DNA of 64,000 nucleotides from Azolla caroliniana (Eukaryota; Polypodiophyta). The stretch is taken from NCBI GenBank assembly GCA_043228905.1, contig JBHGNT010000012.1, forward strand, positions 18,352,001 through 18,416,000. Reading direction: 5' to 3'. Numbering within the stretch: the first letter of the stretch is position 1; the number at the start of each line of letters is the position of its first letter. Below, one piece after another: positions 1 to 10,100 of the stretch. Below the pieces are notes generated by a model, which did not search any database, was not told where the DNA came from, and saw only the letters and a list, made by a program, of their open reading frames with translations. The position numbers and the translations under genes are program-made.

Positions 1-752
1 GCGACATTGTCGGTTGTGGATATTTTCTCTAGACCGATTTTCCCTGAAATGACGCAGTCCCGAACGAAGTGATATCGAACGTCGATATGTTTGGAGGCGT
101 TGTGGTGAACCGGATTTCTCGACAAGGCAACAGCACCTTGACTGTCGCTATAGACAACTGGAGCCGAGTCATGGTCGACTTGCCGAAACGTGTGCGCCAG
201 CCGGCCGAGCCACAAAGCTTCTTTTGCAGCGTCGGACGCAGCTACATATTCTGCTTCGGTCGTTGAGGTCGCTGTGCACTCCTGAAGTTTCGACTTCCAC
301 GAAATTGCTCCATTGCCGAATTTGAAGCAGTATCCGGTTGTTGATTTCCGACTGTCTATACAGCCGGCGAAGTCCGAGTCGGTGTAACCGACTACGCCTG
401 AGGTTGAGTTCGGACCGAAAAGAATGCCGTGGTCTTTTGTGCCAGCCAGATATTTGAACACATGCTTGACTGCGTTCCAATGCGATCGGCCAGGATTGTG
501 CATAAATCTGCTAACGACTCCTACGGCATGAGAAATATCAGGCCGTGTCGCGACCATCAGGTACATAAGGGAGCCGACTGCCGGTGCATACGGTACCGAC
601 TTCATATCTTCCCCCTCCGGACCGGATGTCGGGCAGTCTCGCTGAGAGAGCCGAAGATTCATGGGGAGCGGGGTTGAAGCAGATTTGGCTGATTTCATGG
701 TGAAGCGTTCCAAGACACGTCCGATATAGTCGGTCTATGACAAAAAAAGATG
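1..752 (-). pseudogene. Copia reverse-transcriptase tail and RNase H, frameshifted
   Basis: Read in a different frame from the upstream part, this stretch is open to the window edge. It shows the end of the RT thumb region (RVLERFTMKSAK, VPYAPAVGSLMY, TRPDISHAVGVVSRF) and the RNase H of Copia elements (YTDSDFAGCIDSRKSTTGY, STTEAEYVAASDAAKEALWL, HIDVRYHFVRD). The frame is displaced relative to the RT by an indel near 750, so this is the broken C-terminal part of the same polyprotein. The end is outside the window. Confidence 0.9.
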
Positions 753-2486
753 TCATTTATCGCGATGCCGACTAATCTTCATGCCAAGGATGTGTCGTGC
801 CGGACCGAGGTCCTTCATGGCAAACTTCAACCGCAGTTGCCGAATGAGATCGGCAAGTTCGCCCGCGTGGCGTCCAGAAATTAGCATGTCGTCCACGTAA
901 ATGATGAGGAGGATGGGTGATCCATCTTGAGCTGTGTTGGTGAAAAGACAATGGTCCTCGTCGCTTTTGGAGAAGCCGATCGATTGGATGAAGTCGTCGA
1001 ACTTCTTGTACCATTGTCGCGGTGCCTGTTTGAGGCCGTATAGACTCTTCCTGAGTCGGTAGACTAGATGTTCTTGGCCAGTTGCCACGAAGCCTTTTGG
1101 CTGCTCCATATAAATTTCCTCTTCAAGATCACCATGGAGGAAGGTTGTTTTGACATCTAGCTGAATCAGCTCCAAGTTGTCGGTTGCCACCACGCCGAGT
1201 AGAAAACGAAGGGTTGTCATTTTCACCACTGGTGAAAAAATCTCGTCGAAGTCGACACCGTATTCTTGTCGGAAGCCCTTCACAACTAATCTGGCCTTGT
1301 ACTTTGGGGTGGTCGAATCAGACGTCTCTTTTAGTCGATAAACCCACTTGCAAGGAAGAGCACGTCGATTCTTAGGTAGTTCGACCAGATCCCAAGTCTT
1401 GTTTGCCCGAATGGAGTGCATTTCCGACTCCATCGCCAGATGCCAGGTGGCTGAATCGACAGATGTCGATGCTTCTTCGTAAGACGTCGATTCGCCGGCG
1501 TCGGTGAAGAAAATTCCAGGAGAATACCTCTCCGGAGGTTGCGACAGTCGCTCGGATCGTCGAGGTATGATTGGACTGGTCGCATCGGGTATCGAGGTCG
1601 GATGGTCCGAAAGCGGATTATTCTGTTGTGCCGAGTCAGAGTTGTCCGAGTCGGTGGTGTAAGGTTCAGCTACCCGTGAAGCTGACCGTGTGTTAAGAGC
1701 GGGGCCTTCTTGAAGGGTCGGCACATCGGAAAATGTTACCCTTCGGACTTCGATCAGTTTTTCGACTGATGGATTCATAGCCGACTCGTTGAACACAACG
1801 TCCGAACTTCGAACGATTTGTCTGCGTTCGGGGTCCCAGAGTCGGTATCCCATTTCGTCGTCTGATCCATATCCAAGGAAAATGCATTTCCTGGACCGAG
1901 GTGCAAGTTTTCGGCGATCATCTTTCGGAATAAGGGCGTACGCCTCGCATCCGAAGATCCTCAGCTTGTCGTAATTCGGCTTACTGCCGATCCATAGTTC
2001 CTGAGGAATTTGAAGTCCTAGAGGTCTGCTTGGCGACATATTGATTATGTGTACTGCTGTGAGTAGAGCCTCTGCCCAGAAGCCATCCGACAGTCCGGAG
2101 TGTTGGAGCATGGAAACTATCCGTTCTTGGATTGTCCGATTCATGCGTTTTGCAATCCCGTTTTGCTCCGGACTGTGTGGTGCCGTAAATTCACGTCGGA
2201 TGCCGCGTTGTCGGCAGAATTTGACGAATTCTTCTGATTTGAACTCTCCCCCATTGTCGGTCCGAAAGCATTTCAGTTTTCGGTCAGTTTGATTTTCTAC
2301 CATAGCGAGCCAATCGGAGAAGATCGAGAAGACACGATCTTTGGTGCGAATTGGATAAGCCCACACCTTTCGAGTCGAATCGTCAATAAAACTGACGAAG
2401 TAAGAGGCACCGCCAAGAGACTGATGCGGCATTGGGCCACAGACGTCCGAGTGGACTAAATCGAGAGGTCTCGTTTCTCTTGGTGC
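753..2486 (-). pseudogene. Copia integrase and reverse transcriptase part
   Basis: In frame with gag across the TAA. The integrase core is seen as SFIDDSTRKVWAYP and FRTDNGGEF. The third catalytic position reads NGIAKRMNRT where the family has NGVAERMNRT, so the catalytic Glu is Lys (AAA for GAA on the minus strand near 2144-2150). Reverse transcriptase follows, with KYKARLVVKGF, FDEIFSPVVK, a DVKTTFLHG block (usually DVKTAFLHG), KSLYGLKQAPRQWY and the YVDD active site. The frame ends at 753-755 just after ILGMKISR. The homology then resumes in another frame, so a small indel lies near 750. Confidence 0.92.
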
Positions 2487-3950
2487 TTATGTCGGGTGTG
2501 ATGCGGCTGCTTGTTTGCCATACTGGCAATGTTCGCAGAATTGATGGTCCGAGAAGGAGATTTTAGGGATGTATCCGGCTCTAGATAGGTGCGTAATGCC
2601 GGCCTTGCTGAGGTGTCCTAATCTTCTGTGCCATAGTGATGACACAGGAATATCCACCAAAAACAGGTTACCCTCTCTGAGCGTAACATGTAACGGATAC
2701 AGTGAGTGTATCTTGGGTCCTCTAGCAAGCAGGAGGTTCCCCCTGTGGAGTGTCCACCCTCCCGAAGAAAAACCGGCATGAATGCCGTCTTCATCTAGTT
2801 GTCCGACTGAGATCAATGGCCTTGAGAGCTCGGGTACATGTCGGACATTGTGAAGTACAAGTGTAGAGCCACCTGCAAGGTTGAGCTCTACTGTGCCGAT
2901 TCCAATGATGTCACAGTGTTGCGAGTTGCCGACTCGAACTGAGTCGGAGTGACGGATCGTATATTGCCGAAATTGGGATCGATGAGGAGTCACGTGAAAT
3001 GACGCGCCTGAATCTAAGAGCCATGTGCTCAATTCTTCAGTCGTGAGCAGAACTTCTGATCCGACTGGATTTTCGATTGATAGTATATTCGGGTCGTTTG
3101 GTAGCACATCAGCTGAGAAGCTGACGTAATTGATCTCCTCATGCCGGCCACTCTTCTTGTCTGATTTCTGAGACTTGTCGTTCTTGTTCTTGAGTGTGCG
3201 GCAGTCAGCTTTGATGTGTCCGGGTTTCTTGCAATAGTTGCAGATTCGATTATCCCGTGACTGGCTCCGTCTTCGCTGATTGTTCGGCTGCCGTGAGGAA
3301 TCTCTTCCTCGTATGTTCGATCGTTCTGTCGAACCTTGTACTACATAAGCGTCGTCTGTTGAGTCTTTGGCGAAAGACTTTCTCCGAGCTGCTTCGGTCA
3401 GGATTGCGCTCGTGACTTCGGAGTATTTAACAGCCGTGGTTGACGCGTTGCACACGGTTGTGACGAAAGTTTCCCATGATGAGGGAAGGCTGCTCATGAG
3501 TATCATTGCTCTGAGTTCATCCTCGATTGCCGTCCCCTGAGATGAGATTTGGGAGCTTATGCTTTCGTACTCATTGAGATGTGCTTGAACCGAATCTGAT
3601 TCTTTCATCCGCAAGTTGTAGAGGCGCCGGATCAGAAACATCTTTGTTGCAGCGACCTTCTTTTCGTAAGTGTCCGACAGTGTTTTCCACAGTTCGAATG
3701 CTGTCGTACACGATTGCACCGTAAAGTATACCGATTCCGATAGGTGCATCCGAATCGTGGCGCGGACGATTCTGTCCAGCTTCTGCCACTCAATTGGTTT
3801 GTATCCTTCTGGAGGTTCTTCATTTTCGATGGGATCGATTTGCCCCTTGACTATGAGATAGTCCTGCATTTGCTCCTTCCAGAAGTTGAAGTTCGATCCA
3901 TCGAACTTTCGTAGACTCATTTCTGACGAGCCGGATGTTGATGCCATCAA
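2487..3950 (-). pseudogene. Copia gag - protease - pre-integrase part of the polyprotein
   Basis: Open frame of 487 codons. Residues about 10-200 match the UBN2/Copia gag type (FDGSNFNFWKEQM near the start, then the LxxLxM...LP helices). A CCHC zinc knuckle (CNYCKKPGHIKADC) sits near residue 235. The aspartic protease active site DSGASFH is near residue 313. The C-terminus carries the HHCC zinc-binding motif of the pre-integrase domain (WHRRLGH ... CEHCQYGK). The frame stops at TAA 2487-2489, and the integrase continues in exactly the same frame beyond it. This single codon therefore splits an otherwise continuous gag-pol. A nonsense mutation is more likely than programmed read-through, because the copy has other lesions. 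Confidence 0.93.
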
Positions 3951-4630
3951 ATTTGGTTTTGGTTGACGAAGCTCGGTTCGGAGTTGACTACGAACCTTGT
4001 TGGAGTGCAGCCGGTTGGCTCACCCGATATCGTTCTAGTCGGATTTGAACCCGAGTCGGTTCGGCTTCGGATATATGTATTGTTGAACTTGCTCGAATTG
4101 ACTCCGGTAACTTGAGGGACAGAACCGACTGGTCTTCCCGAATGTTGCCGAGTCGGAGTGAGCCCGGTTCGCTTCCGAATATATATGCCAAATACCGATT
4201 ATTGAAACCGATTGTCTGGACTGATTCTGCTTCGGGTGACTGCAGCGACGAGAGAGACGGATCCAACTGATCCTCCCGAATGTCGATCAGCCGGATGAAG
4301 CACGAATTTGGGTTGTTGTCTTGAGACCGATCTGCACCGAGTGGTTACAATGAGCGGCGAGCAGCGTTTGATGACCTCTTCGGATGCCGTTTAACCGAGT
4401 GGAGCACGATCGTGTCAATGTTGCACAAGGGGATTTCACCTCGAGCGGTTACGATCACAAGGAACAGAGTACAACCGGTTGGCTTACTCCAAGCGAAGAT
4501 GATCTAACGCGATGAGATGCAAGCCTCGTTTTTCTTCTTCTTCTCTCTTCTTCGAATGATGCAAGAAACCGAATGCTGTGCAGGCTGAGACGACGGCCGA
4601 CAGCGGGTTGAAGGACCGAGTACTGTGCAG
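3951..4630 (-). other. Copia 5' leader, non-coding
   Basis: About 680 bases between the primer-binding site and the first gag ATG. No coding frame is convincing. It is rich in CCGA/TCGG-type words like the coding part of the element. It would hold the packaging and dimerisation signals of the RNA genome, but none can be pointed to from sequence alone. Confidence 0.7.
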
Positions 4631-4642
4631 GCTCTGATACCA
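4631..4642 (-). other. Primer-binding site, initiator tRNA-Met type
   Basis: The minus strand reads TGGTATCAGAGC, the standard plant Copia primer-binding site complementary to the 3' end of initiator tRNA-Met. It starts two bases inside the LTR. Minus-strand cDNA synthesis would begin here. This site fixes both the orientation of the element and the inner edge of the LTR. Confidence 0.93.
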
Positions 4643-4644
4643 GA

Positions 4645-4952
4645 TGTTGAAGACAAGGCCGTCAATGCGGAAGATCTGATAGCATTCGATTGGGGTTGAA
4701 TACCTGCGTATGACAGAATCGAAGATCGTGCACAGCGACAGAGATAGAGAGAGAGAGAGAGAGGAGGCACAAAGAGTCTTTCTATTCAATAGAAACAATA
4801 ATACAACCCAACCTTACAAAAAGGTTACAAGGTCACTATATATAGTGACCGACTTAGGGCAACTACCATTTATGCTAATTACACAAATGGCCCAAACTTG
4901 ATCTATACAAAGGGATAGTGTGAATACGTCCATTATACACTTGTATTCGACA
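4645..4952 (-). repeat. 5' LTR of the Copia element (308 bp)
   Basis: The inner boundary is fixed by the primer-binding site two bases away. The inner end reads TGTTGAAG on the plus strand and the outer end reads TTCGACA, giving near-matching TGTTGAA/TGTCGAA termini with canonical TG...CA ends. Inside are a (GA)n tract near 4741-4762 and a TATA motif centred in a 20-bp perfect palindrome at 4831-4850. The bases just outside are GGGAG; the partner target-site copy is off the window. The outer boundary is inferred from terminal similarity only. Confidence 0.85.
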
Positions 4953-6576
4953 GGGAGCACTCACCATTTAGACATCCAGTCATTTCCAAGGATGGAACGT
5001 TGGTCCAAATCCAAGAGTGGAGTTTGTGGGCTATCTGGTGAGCTTCAATAGTCCCTTCCTGCTTCTCATAGAAATAGAAGAAGCTTGGAGTTAATTGGGC
5101 GTCTATGATAGTCCGCAGGTGGATGTGGTAGAGATGAGGTTCCTCTTCATCCATGGTGCACCAGAATTCTGTGTTATTCCAATGCTTCTTTAGTTCGTTC
5201 ATGAGGGCTTCATCTCTTATTTTTGTGACAAAACAGGTTGCTTGACTACATAGGGTATCTTTGATCTTGGACTTGGACCAGTTCTCTTGTGCCGGAAGCA
5301 AGAGTGGAAAAGAAATTGAGGTCGTCGGTACTCCATTCTTGTGTACCACTGATACATGTACCCTTATTTTGTCCATTGTCGTATGCCCTATACCTAGCCA
5401 TTTTAGGGCATTTTGCGGGTGTGGTTCAAGGTCCTAGCTAGATGTATCACACCCATTTGTGGCTGGGAAGGCTATGATCTGAGGCATGATATTCAAACTA
5501 CTGCCTTGGTTTGTTGTTTCTCCATTGGGTGCAATTCTGTTAAAGCTCCGCATTAGGGTCTTAACATGACTTATCCTTCGCCGCTTCCCTGTTTTGTAAG
5601 CTTTAACGAGGATTTTCTCTTGTGTGTTTGGAGTCACCTTGGGGCTTTCCTTGGGGCTTAAGCAAGCACTAGGGGAGTGTTCATTTGTGGGGGGGAGCTC
5701 TTGTAGTAGATCAAAATGATTGGGGCTCACTGGCGATGAAGGATTTTGTGACTGTGGAGTTTTACGTAGGACATGGGATTTCCCCACCACTCGCCATTCC
5801 ATCATAGCCTTATAGGGTGTGGTGGGGGAGGCTTCTGATTTCCTATGGTGTCCCAACCTTCCAAGGTCTCCATGGTGGGATCCTTAATGCGTATCGTGGA
5901 TCTTGGAAGGAAGTTTGTTGATGTCATGCACCAAGAGGTGGATAGAGGGAGGGCCTAGGTGTTTCTTTAGCATGTCTACTAGCGTTAGTTCCTCGTCCAC
6001 CATCATACCCAAGGAGTTTCCAATAGTAGGAAGTAACATGTTGTATTCTAAGGATAATCCCAGAAACAACATGGTTACCTTTTTCATGGAATCATTGTGT
6101 TTCGTTGCCTTCTTTGGGTTAAAACCATGTGTCCATTTACACATGAATAACCATGTTTTTTGGACCTGACATGGAGACATGGTTATGAGGTTTGATGCGG
6201 AATCCTGGTCCTTTATAATGATTTGATAGAAACCTTTACAAAGCAATTGAACTTCTTTTATTCCACCTACTTGTGAATGAAATTTGCCTTGCAACATATC
6301 TCGCAATAGTCCTTTATTTGGCCGTGATCCCACCACACGGCATATGACCGCTATGCGCTCAAGTCGATCTATCTCCTGCTCAAGTAGAAGCATTTCTTCG
6401 CCATTGAAGCTAATCTCAACAGGACACCCGTTATTTGGATTGTTTTGATCTGGCATTTGCTCTTTATCGATCGAGGGGCTTGTTTGAGATACGTGTTCGG
6501 TAGGGCCGATGTATGGTGTTTCCCTGATTGATGGGATTTTCCAAAGTTGTGTTGGGGGTAGGGGGGGGTCTCTCAC
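4953..6576 (-). pseudogene. Decayed DUF4283-type (LINE ORF1-like) coding region
   Basis: Three open stretches (6576-5884, 5856-5434, 5376 down to the LTR) lie in one frame, separated by in-frame stops at 5884-5886 (TAA) and 5434-5436 (TAG). The first has the look of DUF4283, the nucleic-acid-binding domain common in ORF1 of plant LINEs. It shows ICRVVGSRPNKGLLRDML, then LLCKGFYQIIIKDQDSASNL and WLFMCKWTHGFNP, followed by a block like LPLEY...IGNSLG. The middle part is basic and Pro/Ser-rich with a NHFDLLQEL motif. I do not recognise the last part (about 150 residues, with WNNTEFWCTMDEEE). The Copia LTR abuts it at 4952/4953. No reverse transcriptase is seen on this side of the Copia element. 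Confidence 0.65.
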
Positions 6577-6790
6577 TCTTTTTTCCCTTTTTTTTCTCTT
6601 TCTTTCTTCTTGTTTTTTTTGGGGTTTTTTTTTTCCTTTTTTCTTATGTATTTATTTATTATTATTTGTTTTTTTAATGGGGGTAACAATCAAAATTTGG
6701 GGGGGGCAGGCAGGGGGGGTGGGGGGTCCACTCGTCGAACTGGGGTCCACTCGTCGAATGGTGATTGGAGGGTCCGCTCTGCTTCAGCTC
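6577..6790. repeat. Low-complexity T-rich and G-rich tract
   Basis: A pyrimidine-rich run (6577-6650) is followed by homopolymeric G runs (6700-6727), then two copies of GGGGTCCACTCGTCGAA about 20 bases apart. It sits just upstream (minus-strand sense) of the DUF4283-like relic and may be part of its 5' end. No coding signal. Confidence 0.6.
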
Positions 6791-6933
6791 CTGCTCCGCT
6801 CCTATGTTTAAACAACCAGCTTTGGAGTGTTTGGTCAATTGTAATAGCAATTGCTATAATTTTGCTGCTAGATGATACAATTCGTTAATAATTTAAGGAG
6901 TAGAACATTGAGGTGTTTTAGAAGGTTTCCAAT

Positions 6934-7103
6934 ACAACCCTTTCAAAGTCATCTAATTGCTTTTGTTAGTTTTCACGCACAAGAAATAATCAATGCTCTA
7001 GCATTTCAATGACTCCACACAACCCTTTCAAGGTCATCTAATTGCTTTTGTTAGTTTTCAAGCACAAGAAATAATCAATGCTCTAGCATTTCAATGACTC
7101 CAT
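6934..7103. repeat. Tandem duplication, 85-bp unit x2
   Basis: A segment beginning ACAACCCTTTCAA is repeated directly at 7019 with only a few substitutions, including the shared block CATCTAATTGCTTTTG. The two copies abut. No coding potential. Confidence 0.9.
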
Positions 7104-10100
7104 ACAATAAGACGTCCTTCAAGTTGTGCCCTTTAAACATAATAGTACAATCTTAAAACAAAAGTGAAATAAAAACATTAAAAATTAAAAAGAAACCTTA
7201 TGTACATCGAAAATTTATTAGTATTTGGTGGTCCAACAAAAAAAATAACTAGACTGTCTTGCATTGGAAAACAATTATATATTTTATTCTCTTTCAAAAC
7301 ACAAAGGTTTGTTTTTTTCAAAAAGGTTTGGTCTTGTGCAAACGTGTGCAATGGGTTTCGAACCACATATTCTAAAGTCGTTGAAATCAAAATATCCATA
7401 CAAGCACCGTGAAAGAAATCCTCGACATACTAGAATCAAGAAGAAGAGCTTAATTAAATGGTTGAACTCCTATGATAGCATTGTATTAGTCGTCGACTAC
7501 GGAGATTTCGAATTTCCTATCCATATCAATAGTGATGGATCCTTGGAACGGTCAATTTTTTCTCATAAGGAAACCATTAAAATGCGCAAAAGGCAGTACA
7601 ATGTAAGAGAATGAATTTATTGGGTGAAGAGTAACCTAAAAAATTTCTTTGATTTACTAGGGCAATGTCTTTTTGGCAAGAGATAGTATTATAACGAAAA
7701 AACACATGTGAGCATTTACGGAAGAAACTTGTTTAGGTCTCATAATTTTTTATAAGAATAGATATAAATATGTGTATATATTAAGAAAATAGAAACATAA
7801 ATAGAGTTGGCAATTGCAACATAGATATAAATCTATCAAAGGGTGTCAATGCATCTTGACAAAGAACATTATGTGCAAGGAGTCATTGTTGTGAGATAGC
7901 TTCAGTAGCGCATATGTTGTGGGTAGAAAACAATAAGTTTATTCAATTTCTATCGAACATCAACTAGCGAGGCATCTTCCCCTAAGTTATTCAATGTATG
8001 TCAAGCATCAGCTCATAGGGCATCTTGCCCTAAGTTATTTAGTGGTGCAATTGAATTTGACCATAAGGATTAGACTTCATGTCTGGTGCATGCACGACAT
8101 CGACTATGACCACAAGTAGTGTGTCTGTGTCTGTGTGTGTATAATTCTGTGTTTTATTTTCTAGGGGGGTTATCTTGAATTTGTCCATTGAATGAAGCTC
8201 CTCTCCAGGGAAGAAATAAAATAAAATTTAATCCATAATTTTCTCAAAAACAAGGGTTGTATCAATGCAGAAGTGAGGTCTCGCCTTTCCTTCTCACCCA
8301 AAATAATTAAATATTTTCTCAAAGCAATTTTCCTCCCCGAAGGGGGCAAACAAACACGAGCACTTCTCAAAAGGTTTATATTTATGTAATTATTACATTT
8401 TTTCCAATTTATTTGTTTTTGCTATATTTATTCTTATATTTCTTAAGAATATATTTCTTTACTATTTTGCTTTTGCTTTTGTTTTTAGAAAATTTTAATT
8501 CAATGGTGGACTAGGCTTGTGGGTTGCTAGGATATGGCACTATCAAATGTGCACAGTGGGTTGAATCATCACACGAGTGCATAATTTCCAACAAACATAT
8601 GAAAGGGTTAGTGCTACTATTGAATGAATTTCATTTTGCCCAGAGAGGCAGTGCTACATAAGGAAAACCTCTTTCTAATTCTCCCTCATACAACCTAGGA
8701 GTGTACATGGGTAAGCGATATTTCTTAGTTGAGGAGGCGAGCTTCCATAAGAGAGCTTTAGGGTATGTTAGTCCGCTTCAATTTGTAAGTTGCGAACTCA
8801 CTAATTTGTATTTTGACTAAAAGCTTTGCATTTTCACTTCTTTATTTATTTGTAACTTGAGGATTGATGCCATGAGATATAAATATCTATGTTAGATCGC
8901 AAACCATGGCCCCACACAAAACATAAAACCTTGAGACAAAAACACATGGATCTATAATGAATTGTAGAACTAAAATTTAAAAGCTTTTACCTTCCACATA
9001 CTTTGTTTGCCTTTAAGGAAATAAAAAATATCCTCAAGAAAAAAGAAGTACGCAACTTGATCACAAATTTATTCTTTTAGTGGTTTTGGACACCCAAACC
9101 ATGCGTGATGCCAACAATTATTCGTAATCATTATTATTGCACCTCACATGAGTGTTGACTTGTTGTAATAGTATATATTCATGACCTCGATATGGATTGC
9201 ATCCAAAATGAAGAAACGTCAAATTCAACATAGTATGTTCTACTTGAACATATTGTGTATTTGGTGTGGATATGTGTTTGGCCAAATATGGGCCATAATC
9301 GGCACCATGTACGAAAATGTCTTTAAGAAATTGTACAAATATATGTGTGAAAAAGGTAAAGTATACAAAGTGATCAATGAATGACCAAATGCCTAACTAC
9401 CGAGTTTAACTCTACCAATTCTCTTAGGAGGGTTGATTCTCTACTTCCTACTACAAGAAAATGGAGCTACAACGGCCTACATTTATGTAGAAACATTTCT
9501 TGTAATGTATTTAACTATGTTATAATGTCTAATCGAATGTTGAGTCATTTTGTACTTGAACGCTTATAGCTAATGGATAATTCCGCTCATTCCTAAATTC
9601 AAACAGTCCTTGTGCGTTTGTGGAGCATGGATTTGCAAATCCAAAATTTCAAGATAAAAGCACAAGCGATTAGTTGACTATAAATTCATTGATCATATGT
9701 TCGTGGTCATGAAATGAATCTAGTTATGGAAAGCGCGTTCTAATATTAGGTTTGTAATTATTAGCAAAAGTTTTATCGGTACTACAATTATTTGTCGTGA
9801 CTGATCCCATTTATATCATAAAGGCAATGGTTTCGCATTGTTCTTGTCAACATATTACTTTTCTAAAGTGCATGATTATAAATGCCTTTTCTTTGTCGCC
9901 ATGACACCATTTTATGTGTTTGAAACATTTGAGGCTACATTGCATTTTTAATGAAAGCACTAACCAAAAATCACTATAAAGAGATCACATTTTTGTTTCA
10001 CTCTTTAAATAGATCCATCTTCTTTGCATGAAAAGGTGTGTATATTGTACAATAGTTGTTATTTCCAACAAATATTCGACCAACTTTCCAATCAATTTTG

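Larger units (their letters stand above)
1..4952 (-). mobile_element. Ty1/Copia LTR retrotransposon, left part missing
   Basis: On the minus strand the order is 5' LTR (4952 to 4645), primer-binding site (4642 to 4631), leader, gag with zinc knuckle, aspartic protease, integrase, reverse transcriptase and RNase H, running off the window at base 1. Integrase before reverse transcriptase is the Copia order. The 3' LTR and polypurine tract lie outside the window, so LTR divergence and the target-site duplication cannot be checked. The coding region carries an in-frame TAA at 2487-2489, a frameshift near 750 and a Lys in place of the integrase catalytic Glu. This copy is therefore not autonomous. 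The remaining frame is otherwise long and open, so inactivation looks fairly recent. Confidence 0.95.

Noticed and set aside
7264-7614. 116-codon plus-strand frame
   Set aside because: Basic, low complexity, in AT-rich spacer, no family motif, no splice or promoter context.
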